From Aliiroseovarius sp. S1339 (lineage in GTDB: Bacteria; Pseudomonadota; Alphaproteobacteria; Rhodobacterales; Rhodobacteraceae), in assembly GCF_023195695.1 (NCBI RefSeq), contig NZ_JALPQG010000001.1:186001-250000 (forward strand): a stretch of 64,000 nucleotides of DNA, given 5' to 3'. Positions 18,217 to 27,157 of the stretch are shown one piece after another. Position 1 is the stretch's first letter. Each line of letters begins with the position of its first letter. Below the pieces are notes generated by a model. The model worked only from the letters and a program-made list of their open reading frames with translations. It was not told the origin of the DNA and ran no database searches. The position numbers were made by a program, and so were the translations under genes.

Positions 18217-19491
18217 ATGGCCAAGATTGTCAAACTCCGACCCACTCCTAAAGGCGAACCTCGGTATGGGGTGCGATGGAAAGACGAAACTGGCAAAGAG
18301 CGCCAAGCGAGCTTTTCTACGAGACGTGAAGCTCAATTGTTCCGGTCACAAAAAGAGGTCGAATTCCCTCGTCAACGCAAGAATCTCAAGCGCAATCGTA
18401 TTGACGATCCGAGTTTCGCAATTATTGCTGTGGCTTACATATCAAGCCTTAAAAATCCAGAGCCCGGCGAAGACCCTTTGGAGCCAGTCACTATTCGCGG
18501 CTATAAATCAGTCTTGCAAGAGCATGTATTCCCAGTTGTCGCGAGAAAACGCCCCTCCAATATCGATGGAGATGACTACAAGATAATCTACAAGCGTTGT
18601 GTGAAATTGGGGATGTCAACACGGACACGAGCGGAAGCGTTGCGCCTTTTGAAGGCGACACTCACCTTCGCCAAAGACGCTGGATATATCGATTTCGTGC
18701 CAGACAACCCGATAAAGAAAAAGAAGACTAGGAAAGAAGAAGCGGAAGAACAGGACGCCGCTGAAAAGAAATACTACACGCCTGATGAAGTCTATACGAT
18801 GTTGGTGGCGGCAGATAATCTTGCCTCAGACCCCAATAAACAGACTCGGAAAACTTGGGCGCGGTATCGCCCAATGGTCTACCTTCTTGTGTACACCGGC
18901 GCGCGCATCAGTGAAGCACGCGCTTTCCGACGGCAGGATTACGCACCAGCAGAAGGTCGCATTCATATCCGTGAGTCCGCGCCAGAGGGAACAGGCAGCT
19001 ACGAAACGAAGACCGCCGCTGGGCGACGCTGGGTGCCAATGAATCCGGAGTTGCGTGAGCCACTTGAAACTTGGTTGGATACCCATGATCGACGCTTAGT
19101 TTTTGGAACCACAACTGACAAACCGATTAGCCTGCCAACACTCTACCCCCGACTTTTGGAGGCGTTGAAAGACAGGGCTGACCTCCTTGTAGCAACCAAC
19201 GCAGACCCTCGACTTGTAACGGTTCGGCGTGATCGAAAATTTCATGCCTTCCGCCACCATTTCGCGTCGTGGCTGGTAAAAGAAGGCGCGAACCTCAAGC
19301 AGCTTCAGCGCTACATGGGGCATTCCAAAGCGTCCTTTACTCTCGATGTTTACGGACATCTTTTTGAAGATGATGGACAGGAACTTGTGGCACGCATGAG
19401 CATGAAAGCCACCGAAACTCGAAATGGCACATTGCCCGCTGGACAGCAAATCTGGGAAATGTCAAACCTTGAAAAGGTGAATAGCGGGTGA
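18217..19491 (+). CDS. int: Tyrosine integrase
   Basis: A 424-residue site-specific recombinase. An N-terminal arm-binding domain (residues 1-60), a SAM-like core-binding domain (about 65-160) and the catalytic domain are complete. The active-site residues are visible: R230 in TGARISEAR, H343 and R346 in HAFRHHF, H369 in YMGHS and nucleophile Y379 in LDVYGHLF. The ATG at 18217 is preferred over GTG 18211 because of the GAGG before it. The stop is 69 bases from the attR core, so this enzyme is the one that recombines the 45-bp repeats. Confidence 0.94.
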   Translation: MAKIVKLRPTPKGEPRYGVRWKDETGKERQASFSTRREAQLFRSQKEVEFPRQRKNLKRNRIDDPSFAIIAVAYISSLKNPEPGEDPLEPVTIRGYKSVLQEHVFPVVARKRPSNIDGDDYKIIYKRCVKLGMSTRTRAEALRLLKATLTFAKDAGYIDFVPDNPIKKKKTRKEEAEEQDAAEKKYYTPDEVYTMLVAADNLASDPNKQTRKTWARYRPMVYLLVYTGARISEARAFRRQDYAPAEGRIHIRESAPEGTGSYETKTAAGRRWVPMNPELREPLETWLDTHDRRLVFGTTTDKPISLPTLYPRLLEALKDRADLLVATNADPRLVTVRRDRKFHAFRHHFASWLVKEGANLKQLQRYMGHSKASFTLDVYGHLFEDDGQELVARMSMKATETRNGTLPAGQQIWEMSNLEKVNSG

Positions 19492-19560
19492 CTTTTTCAG
19501 TGAAGTCATTTTACCTATCATATTGTTTAATATAAAATAAATTGCATGTGACACAATGGT

Positions 19561-19605
19561 CTGTTAATCAATTGGTCGTAGGTTCGATCCCTACCGCCGG
19601 AGCCA
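19561..19605 (+). repeat. attR: 45-bp direct repeat of tRNA-Asn 3' end
   Basis: An exact copy of 1054-1098 that starts within the anticodon loop, so it is not a functional tRNA. It marks the right end of the island and the original junction of the tRNA with downstream DNA. The decayed integrase begins 95 bases further on. Confidence 0.93.
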
Positions 19606-19700
19606 GTTTCTTCGAGCTATCCCATTGAAAGCCTTTAGAACAAGGGCTTGCGTTGTCCCAGAGGGCTACTTTACGGGATACATCGGGGATACATCTAATC

Positions 19701-20330
19701 ATGGCACTGCTGATGAAGCTATCAAACGTAGTCACCAATAAGGGGAAATTCGTCTACAGCCGACGAATCCCAGCCGACATCAAACATCTTTACCCATCGT
19801 CGAAGCAGCCGTTTTTTCGTTGCCGCCTTCGGGTTCAGGTAGAGGGTGCTGATCTTGTAACGGAACATGCTGCACTCGAAGCTGCATTCGCACGGCTGGT
19901 CTCAGATGCCCGCGCTGGTGTACCTGATGCCTTGGGAGATAGCGGCATAGCACGTTACAAGCAAAAGGCATGGTCGAGCATCGACGACTCTCGAACCGAA
20001 CGACAGCTCTGGTTGGAAAAAAATCTGAAGCTGACAAGCTTGTTCTGTCAATTGTGGGCGGACGCTCTTTCAAAGACGACGGTGGTGATCAGGAACGAAG
20101 AGACCTCCTAGCAGATGAATTGGCAAGAACTGGTGCCGACCCCGAACTTTATCGAATGGTTATCGGGGTAGAGAGACGACGACACAGAGGAGCTTATGCC
20201 ACTTATGCCGCCGCCAGTTACCTTAGCAGATGCTGCCGGGGTCTACGAAAAGGAGCGTCTCGGGGAAAATGCAAACAAGTCGGCACGAAATACATTTAAC
20301 AATATCAAACGTCGTTTGGAGACTTCGCTG
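19701..20330 (+). pseudogene. Remnant of an older tyrosine integrase
   Basis: The start MALLMKLSNVVTNKGKF and the YSRRIPADI motif match the N-terminal domain (DUF6538 type) of phage integrases. The frame ends at a stop at 20109-20111. The related text then continues in another frame around 20070-20190 (LADELARTGADPELYRMVIG) and returns to the first frame at 20196 with a core-binding segment (TLADAAGVYEKERLGENANKSARNTF). So at least two frameshifts are present. The catalytic domain is absent; at about 20320-20330 the sequence switches to an alpha/beta-hydrolase. Before the present island arrived, this gene lay directly behind tRNA-Asn. Confidence 0.78.
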
Positions 20331-20909
20331 GGGCCGCTTGACAGCATAAGCCTTGGCGCATGGTCGTCGATGCATGGCACGGGATTGTTTGCGCTTCTTG
20401 ACGACCCCATCAATGGCGCGCTTTGGGCAGGTCCTCCTTTCCCCTCTGACATGTGGAACGGCATCAACGCAGAACGGAACCCTGACAGCCCCTATGTGAG
20501 TCCGATCATTGGCGACAGCAGGTTGGTGCGCTTTGCGTCGCACACCAAGGATGCGGGCGGTCCAACAGGCTGGGGCGACATGCGGATGGTGTTCCTGCAA
20601 TACTCAAGCGATCCGATTGTCTTTTACGAACCAGCATCGGTGTTTCGCGCGCCTGAATGGATGAAAGAACCTGCTGCGGTTGATGTCTCGCCCGATATGA
20701 AATTCATGCCCGTCGTCACCCAGTTCCAACTTGCGGTCGACATGGCGCTGGCAAACTCCGCGCCGGATGGACATGGTCACGCCTATTATGGCCCTGACTA
20801 TGTCCGACCATGGGTCGCGGTCACAGATCCGGACAATTGGAGCGAAGCGGACAGTGCAAGATTGGCGGCTCATTGTGATGGCGGTTTTCACCAAGGATGT
20901 GGAGACTGA
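20330..20909 (+). pseudogene. C-terminal half of an alpha/beta-hydrolase (Abhydrolase_9/DUF2319 type)
   Basis: The last 190 or so residues of the open frame match the catalytic C-terminal part of the Abhydrolase_9 family: SLGPLDS at the place of the nucleophile elbow, then NGALWAGPPFPS, VRFASHTKDAG, VFLQYSSDPIVF, PEWM, and PVVTQFQLAVDM with GHGHAYYGPDYVRPWVAVTD near the end. The membrane-bound N-terminal half is missing and has been replaced in frame by integrase sequence. The open frame from 20196 therefore encodes a chimera made by deletion and is unlikely to be functional. Confidence 0.75.
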
Positions 20910-21382
20910 TTCCCGGTCACTGTCGGGTTTAGCGCAGCCAATGCGAGATGCATGGCGCGCTTAGTGAACATCATCAAGATACTTTTGGTCGTTAAGCCGC
21001 GCGTTTTCGTTCAGTTCCCTAATCATCGAACTTAAGGTATAGATTTCGATGGTTTCGTTATCCACATGACGCCGAGTTTTCTACTTGCTTCGGACAGTTA
21101 GTAGATTTGAGTTGTTTGTTCTTCGGAATGCCTCTTTTGCCCGCCGAACAGCCTTTTAGGCAAAATGAAGCAGACGCCACTATGGGCTCCAAACGCTCAT
21201 CCAGTATTTTCAGGCAGGCTCAGAATGCATAATGAACGTATTATGGTCGGCTGAGAGGACTTCGCGGGCCTTCGACTTGCTGCACAAAAGGACCGCTCTT
21301 GAACTGATTGAGGAGATAAAGTCTTTGAGTTGACCGTAGAATTACGGATTGGTGTTTGATGTTCCACCTGCGATGAGTAGAA
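20910..21382. other. Intergenic region before the two-component genes
   Basis: 473 bases with no supported gene. It presumably holds the promoter of the histidine kinase operon. No FNR-type box or clear repeat is visible here. Confidence 0.55.
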
Positions 21383-22897
21383 ATGACCTCTGCAAACTCA
21401 AACAACATCTGGCGATACCTGTGGCTTTGGGCTTTCGCTGTTTTACTTGCGCTTTGTGGCTTGGCAGCTATCGAACGACAGAGTTTGGTGCGCGAACTGA
21501 CAACCAAAAGCGCAACGCTGCATCGATTGGCCTCTCAACGCGCAGATCAGCACGACGCCCATTTGACGTCCTTGTCGGCGATATTTGTTGCCGGCGGGGT
21601 CGCGCGTCAGGATCTGTTCTTGGACGTAGCGGCCACAATCATGCGCTTCTATCCGCGCATTACCTCCGTAAATGTGATCCCGTTTGATCTGTCAGATCCA
21701 GTGATCCAAACGGAGCCCCGCGTCTTGGACGAGGACGCGGCGCTGGTTGTGCAGATGGCGCGCAGCTCCACTGGTGCTTTGCAGGTTCAGCAAATGCCGA
21801 ACACGCCCGACCATTATATGGTCGTAAAGCGCACACCCAATACAGATGCCGCACGTCATGGATTGGCGCTGACCATCGATGCGCGCGCGCTGGTGGCGAC
21901 CGATGATGCGTTTTGGCAAAAGCCGTCTGTTTCGCTGCGCTTGCTCGCACCGGACGGTCAGACCGAACTGACGAGTCAGTTTTCGGCGGATGAGGCAGGT
22001 TTTTCAAAGGCACTTGGAAGCGGATCGCAGCCATTGATATTTGAGACCGCTCTTGCAATTCGTCTGGCGGACCTCTTGCCAATAGGAAAAGTTCTGTCTG
22101 CAGTTGCGTTGGTCACAGCGTTGTTTTTACTGACAGTGCTTGGTTTGCGACAGCGTGCGCGCACAAGAGAGGCAGAAGGTCTTGCAAAACTGAGCGCACA
22201 GGAAACGCGGCTGGCGCATGCGTCGCGTGTCAACGCGATGGGCGAGATGGCCAGCGGCATGGCGCATGAGCTGGCACAACCCTTGACCGCAATCCTCAGT
22301 CAAGCCCAAGCAGGCAGGCGTTTGGCGCGGCGGGGTGATGTCGACCGTCTGGGCACTGTACTGGACGACACCGTGACTCAGGCGCAGCGTGCAGCTGACA
22401 TACTCGACCGGCTCAGGCGCTGGAGCAAACCAAACCGCGCGCGCATGGAGCCTTCTGCGTTGCATGAAGCGATCCAGAGTGTGCAGCGTCTTTTGGCATC
22501 GGAAGCCAAGAGCCGCGCGGCTACGATCACGCTGTCTCTTCACGAGGTGCCGCTTATGATCGAAGCCGACCCGGTTGAACTGGAACAGGTGGTCTTCAAT
22601 CTGGTGCGCAATGCGCTGGATGCATCAGACGGGGCGCAGGTTACCATCCGAACAGATGTGGACGGCGAGGCTGCTGTTTTGGATGTCATAGACGATGGCC
22701 CGGGTGTTCCCGAAGATATCAAGTCACGTGTTTTTGAGCCGTTTGTAACCAGTAAACCGGATGGAACCGGTCTTGGCTTGGCGCTGTGCCAAAGACTGGT
22801 CGAGGAAATGGGCGGCGAGATTGTGCTTCTATCGGATGCAGCGGAAACAACGTTCCGATTGGCCCTACCACTTTCAACAAAGGCGGTGACGCCATGA
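21383..22897 (+). CDS. Membrane sensor histidine kinase
   Basis: A 504-residue kinase. A transmembrane segment at about 13-30 and a second at about 235-255 enclose a periplasmic sensor domain of roughly 200 residues. The kinase core shows the H box GMAHELAQPLTAI with H295, the N box NLVRNALDA, DDGPG and TGLGLALC. The HELxQPL form is that of DctB/FixL-type (HPK4) kinases that pair with FixJ- or NtrC-like regulators. The gene overlaps the regulator by an ATGA junction. The signal is unknown; the neighbouring HbpS-type gene suggests heme or redox state. Confidence 0.9.
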   Translation: MTSANSNNIWRYLWLWAFAVLLALCGLAAIERQSLVRELTTKSATLHRLASQRADQHDAHLTSLSAIFVAGGVARQDLFLDVAATIMRFYPRITSVNVIPFDLSDPVIQTEPRVLDEDAALVVQMARSSTGALQVQQMPNTPDHYMVVKRTPNTDAARHGLALTIDARALVATDDAFWQKPSVSLRLLAPDGQTELTSQFSADEAGFSKALGSGSQPLIFETALAIRLADLLPIGKVLSAVALVTALFLLTVLGLRQRARTREAEGLAKLSAQETRLAHASRVNAMGEMASGMAHELAQPLTAILSQAQAGRRLARRGDVDRLGTVLDDTVTQAQRAADILDRLRRWSKPNRARMEPSALHEAIQSVQRLLASEAKSRAATITLSLHEVPLMIEADPVELEQVVFNLVRNALDASDGAQVTIRTDVDGEAAVLDVIDDGPGVPEDIKSRVFEPFVTSKPDGTGLGLALCQRLVEEMGGEIVLLSDAAETTFRLALPLSTKAVTP

Positions 22898-23502
22898 GCA
22901 ATCACGTCTATTTGGTCGATGATGACGAAGCTGTCCGCGACGCGCTGACCCTTCTGCTGGAAACGGTTGGTTTGAATGTGCGCAGTTTCGCCTCTCCTGA
23001 AACCTTCCTGAACCAAGCGGCAGGTTTCACGCCCGGATGCCTTATCCTTGATATTCGGATGCCTGCGATCTCTGGCCTCAAGCTGCAAGAGAAGCTGACC
23101 GATCAGGGCATTACATGGCCCACCGTCGTCATCAGCGGGCATGGCGATATCGAGGCGTGCAGACGGGCTTTTCGCAATGGGGCTATTGATTTTCTCAGCA
23201 AGCCCGTTGACGAGCACGATTTGATCGATGCGATCCAAAAGGGTCACGCAGAGCTTGAAAGGCAGCAACAAGTCCTTGCGGAACGTGCCGAAGCCGTCGC
23301 TTTGGTCAATGGCCTCTCGGCTCGCGAGCAAGAGGTTCTGGGCATGATCGCAAAGGGACTAACGACAAAGCAGATCGCCGATGCGCTTGGCCTGTCACCG
23401 CGCACGGTCGAAAGCCACCGTGCCGCGATTGCGGCCAAGGCAGGTACGTCCTCTGCGGCTGAACTGACGCGATACTGGCTGGATGCGCAGGTGGACCCGT
23501 AG
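22894..23502 (+). CDS. FixJ/NarL-type response regulator
   Basis: A 202-residue regulator. The receiver domain has acidic residues at 9-11, phospho-acceptor D53 in LDIRMP and K103 in SKPVDE. The C-terminal LuxR-type HTH (about 138-195) contains LSAREQEVLGMIAKGLTTKQIADALGLS, written here only in part as TTKQIADALGLSPRTVESH. It is translationally coupled to the kinase. It probably activates the genes that follow, such as the secreted HbpS-like protein 92 bases downstream. Confidence 0.92.
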   Translation: MSNHVYLVDDDEAVRDALTLLLETVGLNVRSFASPETFLNQAAGFTPGCLILDIRMPAISGLKLQEKLTDQGITWPTVVISGHGDIEACRRAFRNGAIDFLSKPVDEHDLIDAIQKGHAELERQQQVLAERAEAVALVNGLSAREQEVLGMIAKGLTTKQIADALGLSPRTVESHRAAIAAKAGTSSAAELTRYWLDAQVDP

Positions 23503-23593
23503 AACTACGGACATCCTTGCGGAGGCTACGAATATCACGGCCGACCCGTTGGAGCTAGACAAGGAGCATCAGTTCAACAAAAGGAGATATCCG

Positions 23594-24076
23594 ATGATCC
23601 GTGCACTAACACTTGCCGCCGCTCTTCTGACACCTGTTGCTGCGTTTGCGCAGGAATTGCCAACCGCACCCTACCTGCCGCTCAACATGGCGACCCAAGC
23701 GGCACAGGCTGCTGTCGATGCGTGTGCCGCCGAAGGTCACAATGTCAGCGTTGCGATTGTCGCCCGCAGCGGCGTGACCAAGGTCATTCTGCGTGCCGAC
23801 AACGCAGGCCCCCACTCCGTCGGGTCAAGCACGGGCAAAGCATTTACGTCCGCCAGCATGGGCCGCGACACTGCCGGCTTGGCCGGTTTCATCGGTGGAA
23901 ACCCTGAAAACGACGGCCTGCGCGATATGGACAGCCGTTTGGTCATTCAAGCCGGTGGTTTGCCGATCAAGATCGGTGGTGCCTTGGTGGGTGGCATCGG
24001 TGTCGGTGGCGCACCATCAGGCGCGATTGACGAGACTTGCGCGCGCGCAGGCCTTGATACCATTGGCGCCGAATAA
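23594..24076 (+). CDS. Secreted HbpS/GlcG-family (heme-binding-like) protein
   Basis: A 160-residue protein with a clear signal peptide (cleavage after AFAQ) followed by a single GlcG/HbpS domain: SVAIVARSGVTKVILR, the GKAFTSASMGRDT helix and the GGLPIKIGGALVGGIGVGGA strand-turn are family marks. The start ATG has AAGGAGAT upstream. Streptomyces HbpS binds heme and modulates the SenS-SenR two-component system; the order kinase, regulator, HbpS here recalls that arrangement. Its role as accessory periplasmic sensor for the kinase is an inference. Confidence 0.85.
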   Translation: MIRALTLAAALLTPVAAFAQELPTAPYLPLNMATQAAQAAVDACAAEGHNVSVAIVARSGVTKVILRADNAGPHSVGSSTGKAFTSASMGRDTAGLAGFIGGNPENDGLRDMDSRLVIQAGGLPIKIGGALVGGIGVGGAPSGAIDETCARAGLDTIGAE

Positions 24077-24085
24077 ACCAAACAT

Positions 24086-24110
24086 GACCTGCCCCTGTTC
24101 GGGGCGGGTC
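24086..24110 (+). terminator. Hairpin after the HbpS-like gene
   Basis: Stem GACCTGCCCC (24086-24095) pairs with GGGGCGGGTC (24101-24110), 10 bp with one G-T pair and a 5-nt loop, directly behind the stop codon. No T run follows. It may be a weak terminator or a barrier that lowers expression of the ankyrin gene. Confidence 0.5.
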
Positions 24111-24133
24111 ACCGCATGTGAAAGGTCAATCAA

Positions 24134-24799
24134 ATGCTTCGTTTCCTGATCATAGCCGCCACGTTTGCTTTCACTGGCGTGGCCCATGCACAGACGGCAC
24201 CCTCAGCCTCAGACATTGCGTCCTACACCGGGCTTCATCTAGCAGCCCACGAAGGGCACGTGGACGAGGTCAACCGGTTGATCGCATCAGGTGCCGATGT
24301 AGATGCACGAGATCGCGCGGGCCGAACGCCCGCCCATGTCGCCGCCTTCGCCTCGCATGACGACGTTGTCGCTGCTCTCGCCAAGGGTGGTGCGGATATG
24401 AATGCGCTGGAAGACCGTGTCTACGATGTTCTGACCATTGCCGCCGTTGCGAACGATCCTGAACTGGTGTCGTTGGCCATGCAGGTTGGCAACAGGCCGG
24501 ACCTCGTCACCAGCGTCTACGACGGAACGGCCTTGATCGCCGCGGCGCATCTGGGCCACCACGACGTCGTCGCCCGACTGGTCGCTGGCGGCGCACCGCT
24601 GGATCATGTCAACAATCTTGGGTGGACCGCGTTGATCGAGGCTGTGGTGCTGGGGGACGGCGGGCCGGATCACGTGCGGACGGTCGAGATCCTTGTTGAG
24701 GCCGGTGCAGATAAAACCATTGGTGATCGCGACGGTGTAACCCCGCTTCAGCATGCAACGGCGCGTGGTTATGCAGATATGATAGAGCTTCTGAGATGA
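24134..24799 (+). CDS. Secreted ankyrin-repeat protein
   Basis: A 221-residue protein with a signal peptide (cleavage after VAHAQ) and about five ankyrin repeats covering residues 33-221, recognisable by TGLHLAAHEGHVDEV, GRTPAHVAAFASHDDVV, TALIAAAHLGHHDVV, GWTALIEAVV and GVTPLQHATARGYADM. It is probably periplasmic. It lies 57 bases after the HbpS-like gene, with only a hairpin between, and probably belongs to the same operon. The binding partner is unknown. Confidence 0.85.
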   Translation: MLRFLIIAATFAFTGVAHAQTAPSASDIASYTGLHLAAHEGHVDEVNRLIASGADVDARDRAGRTPAHVAAFASHDDVVAALAKGGADMNALEDRVYDVLTIAAVANDPELVSLAMQVGNRPDLVTSVYDGTALIAAAHLGHHDVVARLVAGGAPLDHVNNLGWTALIEAVVLGDGGPDHVRTVEILVEAGADKTIGDRDGVTPLQHATARGYADMIELLR

Positions 24800-24807
24800 A
24801 GTTTTAG

Positions 24808-24843
24808 CCATATGGGGCAGGTCAAGTAATTTGCCGCATATGG
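24808..24843 (+). terminator. Hairpin after the ankyrin gene
   Basis: An imperfect inverted repeat: CCATATGGGGCA at 24808-24819 against TGCCGCATATGG at 24832-24843, 11 of 12 positions paired, 12-nt loop. It starts 9 bases after the stop. No T run follows, so it is a terminator candidate only by position. Confidence 0.5.
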
Positions 24844-25091
24844 GCCTCATTGACAGCTGCTTTGTGCACCAAACCCGTCATTAGCCTTTCAACCGCGACC
24901 TGGTAGGTCGGGGTTCTGAATTGACATCGGATGCGGCGCAACGACTGATCGCTCAACGTCGATACTGGCCAGCACTCCAGCCCAAAGCGGACCTCCACGG
25001 TCTAATCTTGATGCTGCGGTAGGGCCCGTCGAACCAGCCATTCGCTGCGGCAGCGCAGTAATGTGGTAGGCCACCGCCTTTTGCTCATGCA

Positions 25092-25814
25092 GTGTTTACT
25101 GACGCAGATAGCATTCGCTTCTGCGGCACGTTTCTCGCTGCGGCTCGGCCAAGGTCGCCGAACCGGTTTTCCATCGTTGGTGTGTCCGGCGGTGGTCCCG
25201 GTGCGCTCGCCTGCGCGTCGGAGATGCCTGACCGACTGGAGCGTGTCGGCGTCTTCGCAGGGGCCGCACCAACTGATGCGCCCGGCGTCTTTGCGGGCAT
25301 GAGCGGGCTCAATCGGTTCTTCATGAAGCTGGCCCGCAGCGCGCCTTGGCTTTCGACCCTTAACACCCGGTTTGTCGCCTCGGTCGTCCGGCGCAATCCG
25401 GGCCGCTACATCGATCTGATGCAACGCAAAGTCCATGCCGTGGACCGCGCAGTTTTGCGCGCGCCCGGCATGCGAGACATGCTTGTTGCGGACTTCGCTG
25501 AGGCGCTGCGTGGGGGCGGACAAGGCATGGTTGACGATATGGCCGCCAACCATGGACGGCCCTGGGGTTTTGCGCTCGACCGGATCAAGATGCCGGTTTA
25601 ATTCTGGTATGCAGCGCTTGATCGCAGCGTGCCACCTGCGATGGGCCAGTATCTGGCTGGACAAGTGCCGAACGCCGAATTTCATTTGATCAAGAACGCG
25701 GGACACTTGTGGCCGCTCATGCATTTGAAAGAGGTGCTGGACGCGGTGATCGCGCCAGACCGCGGCAATCAAAAGGGTGACGCATCACCGGACATTTCTT
25801 CACAAACAGACTGA
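25092..25814 (+). pseudogene. Broken alpha/beta-hydrolase
   Basis: The frame encodes the GVSGGGPGAL nucleophile elbow, a helical cap (MSGLNRFFMKLARSAP), and ends at a TAA at 25599-25601 right after RIKMPV. The same frame continues behind the stop with WYAALDRSVPPAMGQYL and IKNAGHLWPLMHL, which hold the expected catalytic Asp and His. So one nonsense change splits the gene. The usual 90-100 N-terminal residues before the elbow are also absent. No good start or ribosome site is visible. It is a decayed gene. Confidence 0.78.
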
Positions 25815-25988
25815 ACCCTACCCCGAGGCGTATTTGGATCATCGGAAGTTCCGGCGAACTCAGCAGTACATGGCTGAACACGCGCTTGAGCTCGGCAACC
25901 AGATCGTCGGGGCCTGTCGGCCAGAGAACGTCGGCAAGCCTGCCCGCTTCGGGGGCATCCTCAGACGATGACTACGGCCCTTCTTTCG

Positions 25989-26897
25989 TCAGGAAGCATC
26001 CTTTTGTCCGGCCTCATCCGTCTCGCTTTTCTCGGCCTCGCGCTCGACGACGATGCGAACCTTTGTCACCAACCCGGCAATGGCTCCCAAGATTGCAAGC
26101 CAGGGTGCAGCAAGCACGACAACCCCGCCAACGACCAGTCCGATATTCAGCGGTGTTTCAAGAAATACGTCGAAAGCATGCGTCGCCACGATTTCAAGAT
26201 CAGGCAAGCGCTGTTTCAGCTTTCGCACTTTGGCAAATGACGCACGCAGCACAACCGCATCGCCGGTGCCAGAGACCGTGTCTTGGTCCAGAAGCTCGGG
26301 CGCATAGGTCAAATCCGCGACAAGAAGGATCGGGGGCCAGCCGTCCTGCCGGATCAGCATCGACAATGAGCCGGGCGTGTGACCCGGCGTTCGTGACAAG
26401 ATCCTAGACCCGTCGCCCATGACGTCTTGGATGCCATCAAAGCCTGCGAACAGCGGATCGTCCGAGGGCTGAGACGCAAACGGTAGCCATTGCGCATCCG
26501 GACTTTCGATATGCTCGCGCAGAATCCATTCACGCTCCGGATGCGGGTCAGACAGCTGCGCCCATTCGCGTTCACTAACCAATAGTTGCGCCTGCTGAAT
26601 ATGTGAGACACCACCCACATGGTCGAAATGAAGATAGGAAACGACGGCCAACCTGACAGCGCCAGCATCCACACCTGATTTCTCAAGAACCTTATCGAGC
26701 CTGTCATCCTTCGTCACATGAAGCCGGAATATCCCGGGCAATCGGAATTGGCCAAGCGCACTGGAGATGTAACTGGTATCGGTGGCAATCGCGGGGTCCA
26801 GTCCGATATAAAAAAGGACCAACCCGTCTCGGTGCTGGATCAGAAAGTAACTCAGTGCGACCTTGATCCAGCTGCGTGATGTCAAAACCCACAACAT
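25989..26897 (-). CDS. Lactonase-like MBL protein with altered metal motif
   Basis: A 302-residue member of the metallo-beta-lactamase fold, related to N-acyl homoserine lactonase-type hydrolases (GHTPGSLSML is present, and the HFDHVGG part is intact). The usual HxHxDH reads YLHFDH, so the first zinc ligand is Tyr. Family members commonly have FDTGLDP near residue 33; here it is FYIGLDP. The C-terminus has a hydrophobic segment (about 252-275). These changes together suggest a metal site that no longer works or a gene in decay, in line with its broken neighbour. The frame itself is open. Confidence 0.7.
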   Translation of the reverse strand: MLWVLTSRSWIKVALSYFLIQHRDGLVLFYIGLDPAIATDTSYISSALGQFRLPGIFRLHVTKDDRLDKVLEKSGVDAGAVRLAVVSYLHFDHVGGVSHIQQAQLLVSEREWAQLSDPHPEREWILREHIESPDAQWLPFASQPSDDPLFAGFDGIQDVMGDGSRILSRTPGHTPGSLSMLIRQDGWPPILLVADLTYAPELLDQDTVSGTGDAVVLRASFAKVRKLKQRLPDLEIVATHAFDVFLETPLNIGLVVGGVVVLAAPWLAILGAIAGLVTKVRIVVEREAEKSETDEAGQKDAS

Positions 26898-27075
26898 TTA
26901 CGGCTCCCACTGCCATAGCGATGCTTTTTGTGTTGCTCGGCCCCTCCTGAGCTAGAGACCAGCACTGAATTGATCACAGGGATGGCATGTCCCTTTTCTA
27001 GGGCGTTCAATAGCGTTCCCTCCGCGTCTCGCGATGATCGCCTGGACTTCAGTATCGATTGTCCGTCGTCCCCCA

Positions 27076-27089
27076 TTGATGAAGATCAA
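27076..27089 (+). promoter_or_regulatory. FNR/FixK-type box upstream of the flavodoxin operon
   Basis: TTGATGAAGATCAA, a perfect TTGAT-N4-ATCAA palindrome. Its centre is 75 bases before the flavodoxin ATG; an activator bound at -41.5 would put the transcript start near 27124. Confidence 0.85.
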
Positions 27090-27157
27090 TAGGCTTGGAA
27101 ATTGTCGCGTTAGCCTCTCGTTCGTTCTCTTTCGATTTTGTAGTGGGAGAAAATCTG

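Larger units (their letters stand above)
1099..19605. mobile_element. tRNA-Asn integrative island, PICI/satellite-like, with defence cargo
   Basis: About 18.5 kb between the two 45-bp repeats. The left part is cargo: type III restriction-modification, a DUF262-AlbA_2 fusion and a membrane protein. The middle and right parts are element functions: serine recombinase, repeat array, helical protein, primase-polymerase/helicase, four small genes including a small-terminase-like and an excisionase-like gene, then the integrase beside attR. There are no conjugation, capsid or tail genes, so it cannot be a complete prophage or a self-transmissible ICE. A replication module plus TerS-like gene plus integrase suggests a phage satellite or a degraded prophage. 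The boundaries are seen directly; the satellite class is inferred. The 231 bases from 1099 to 1329 hold no gene. Confidence 0.85.
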
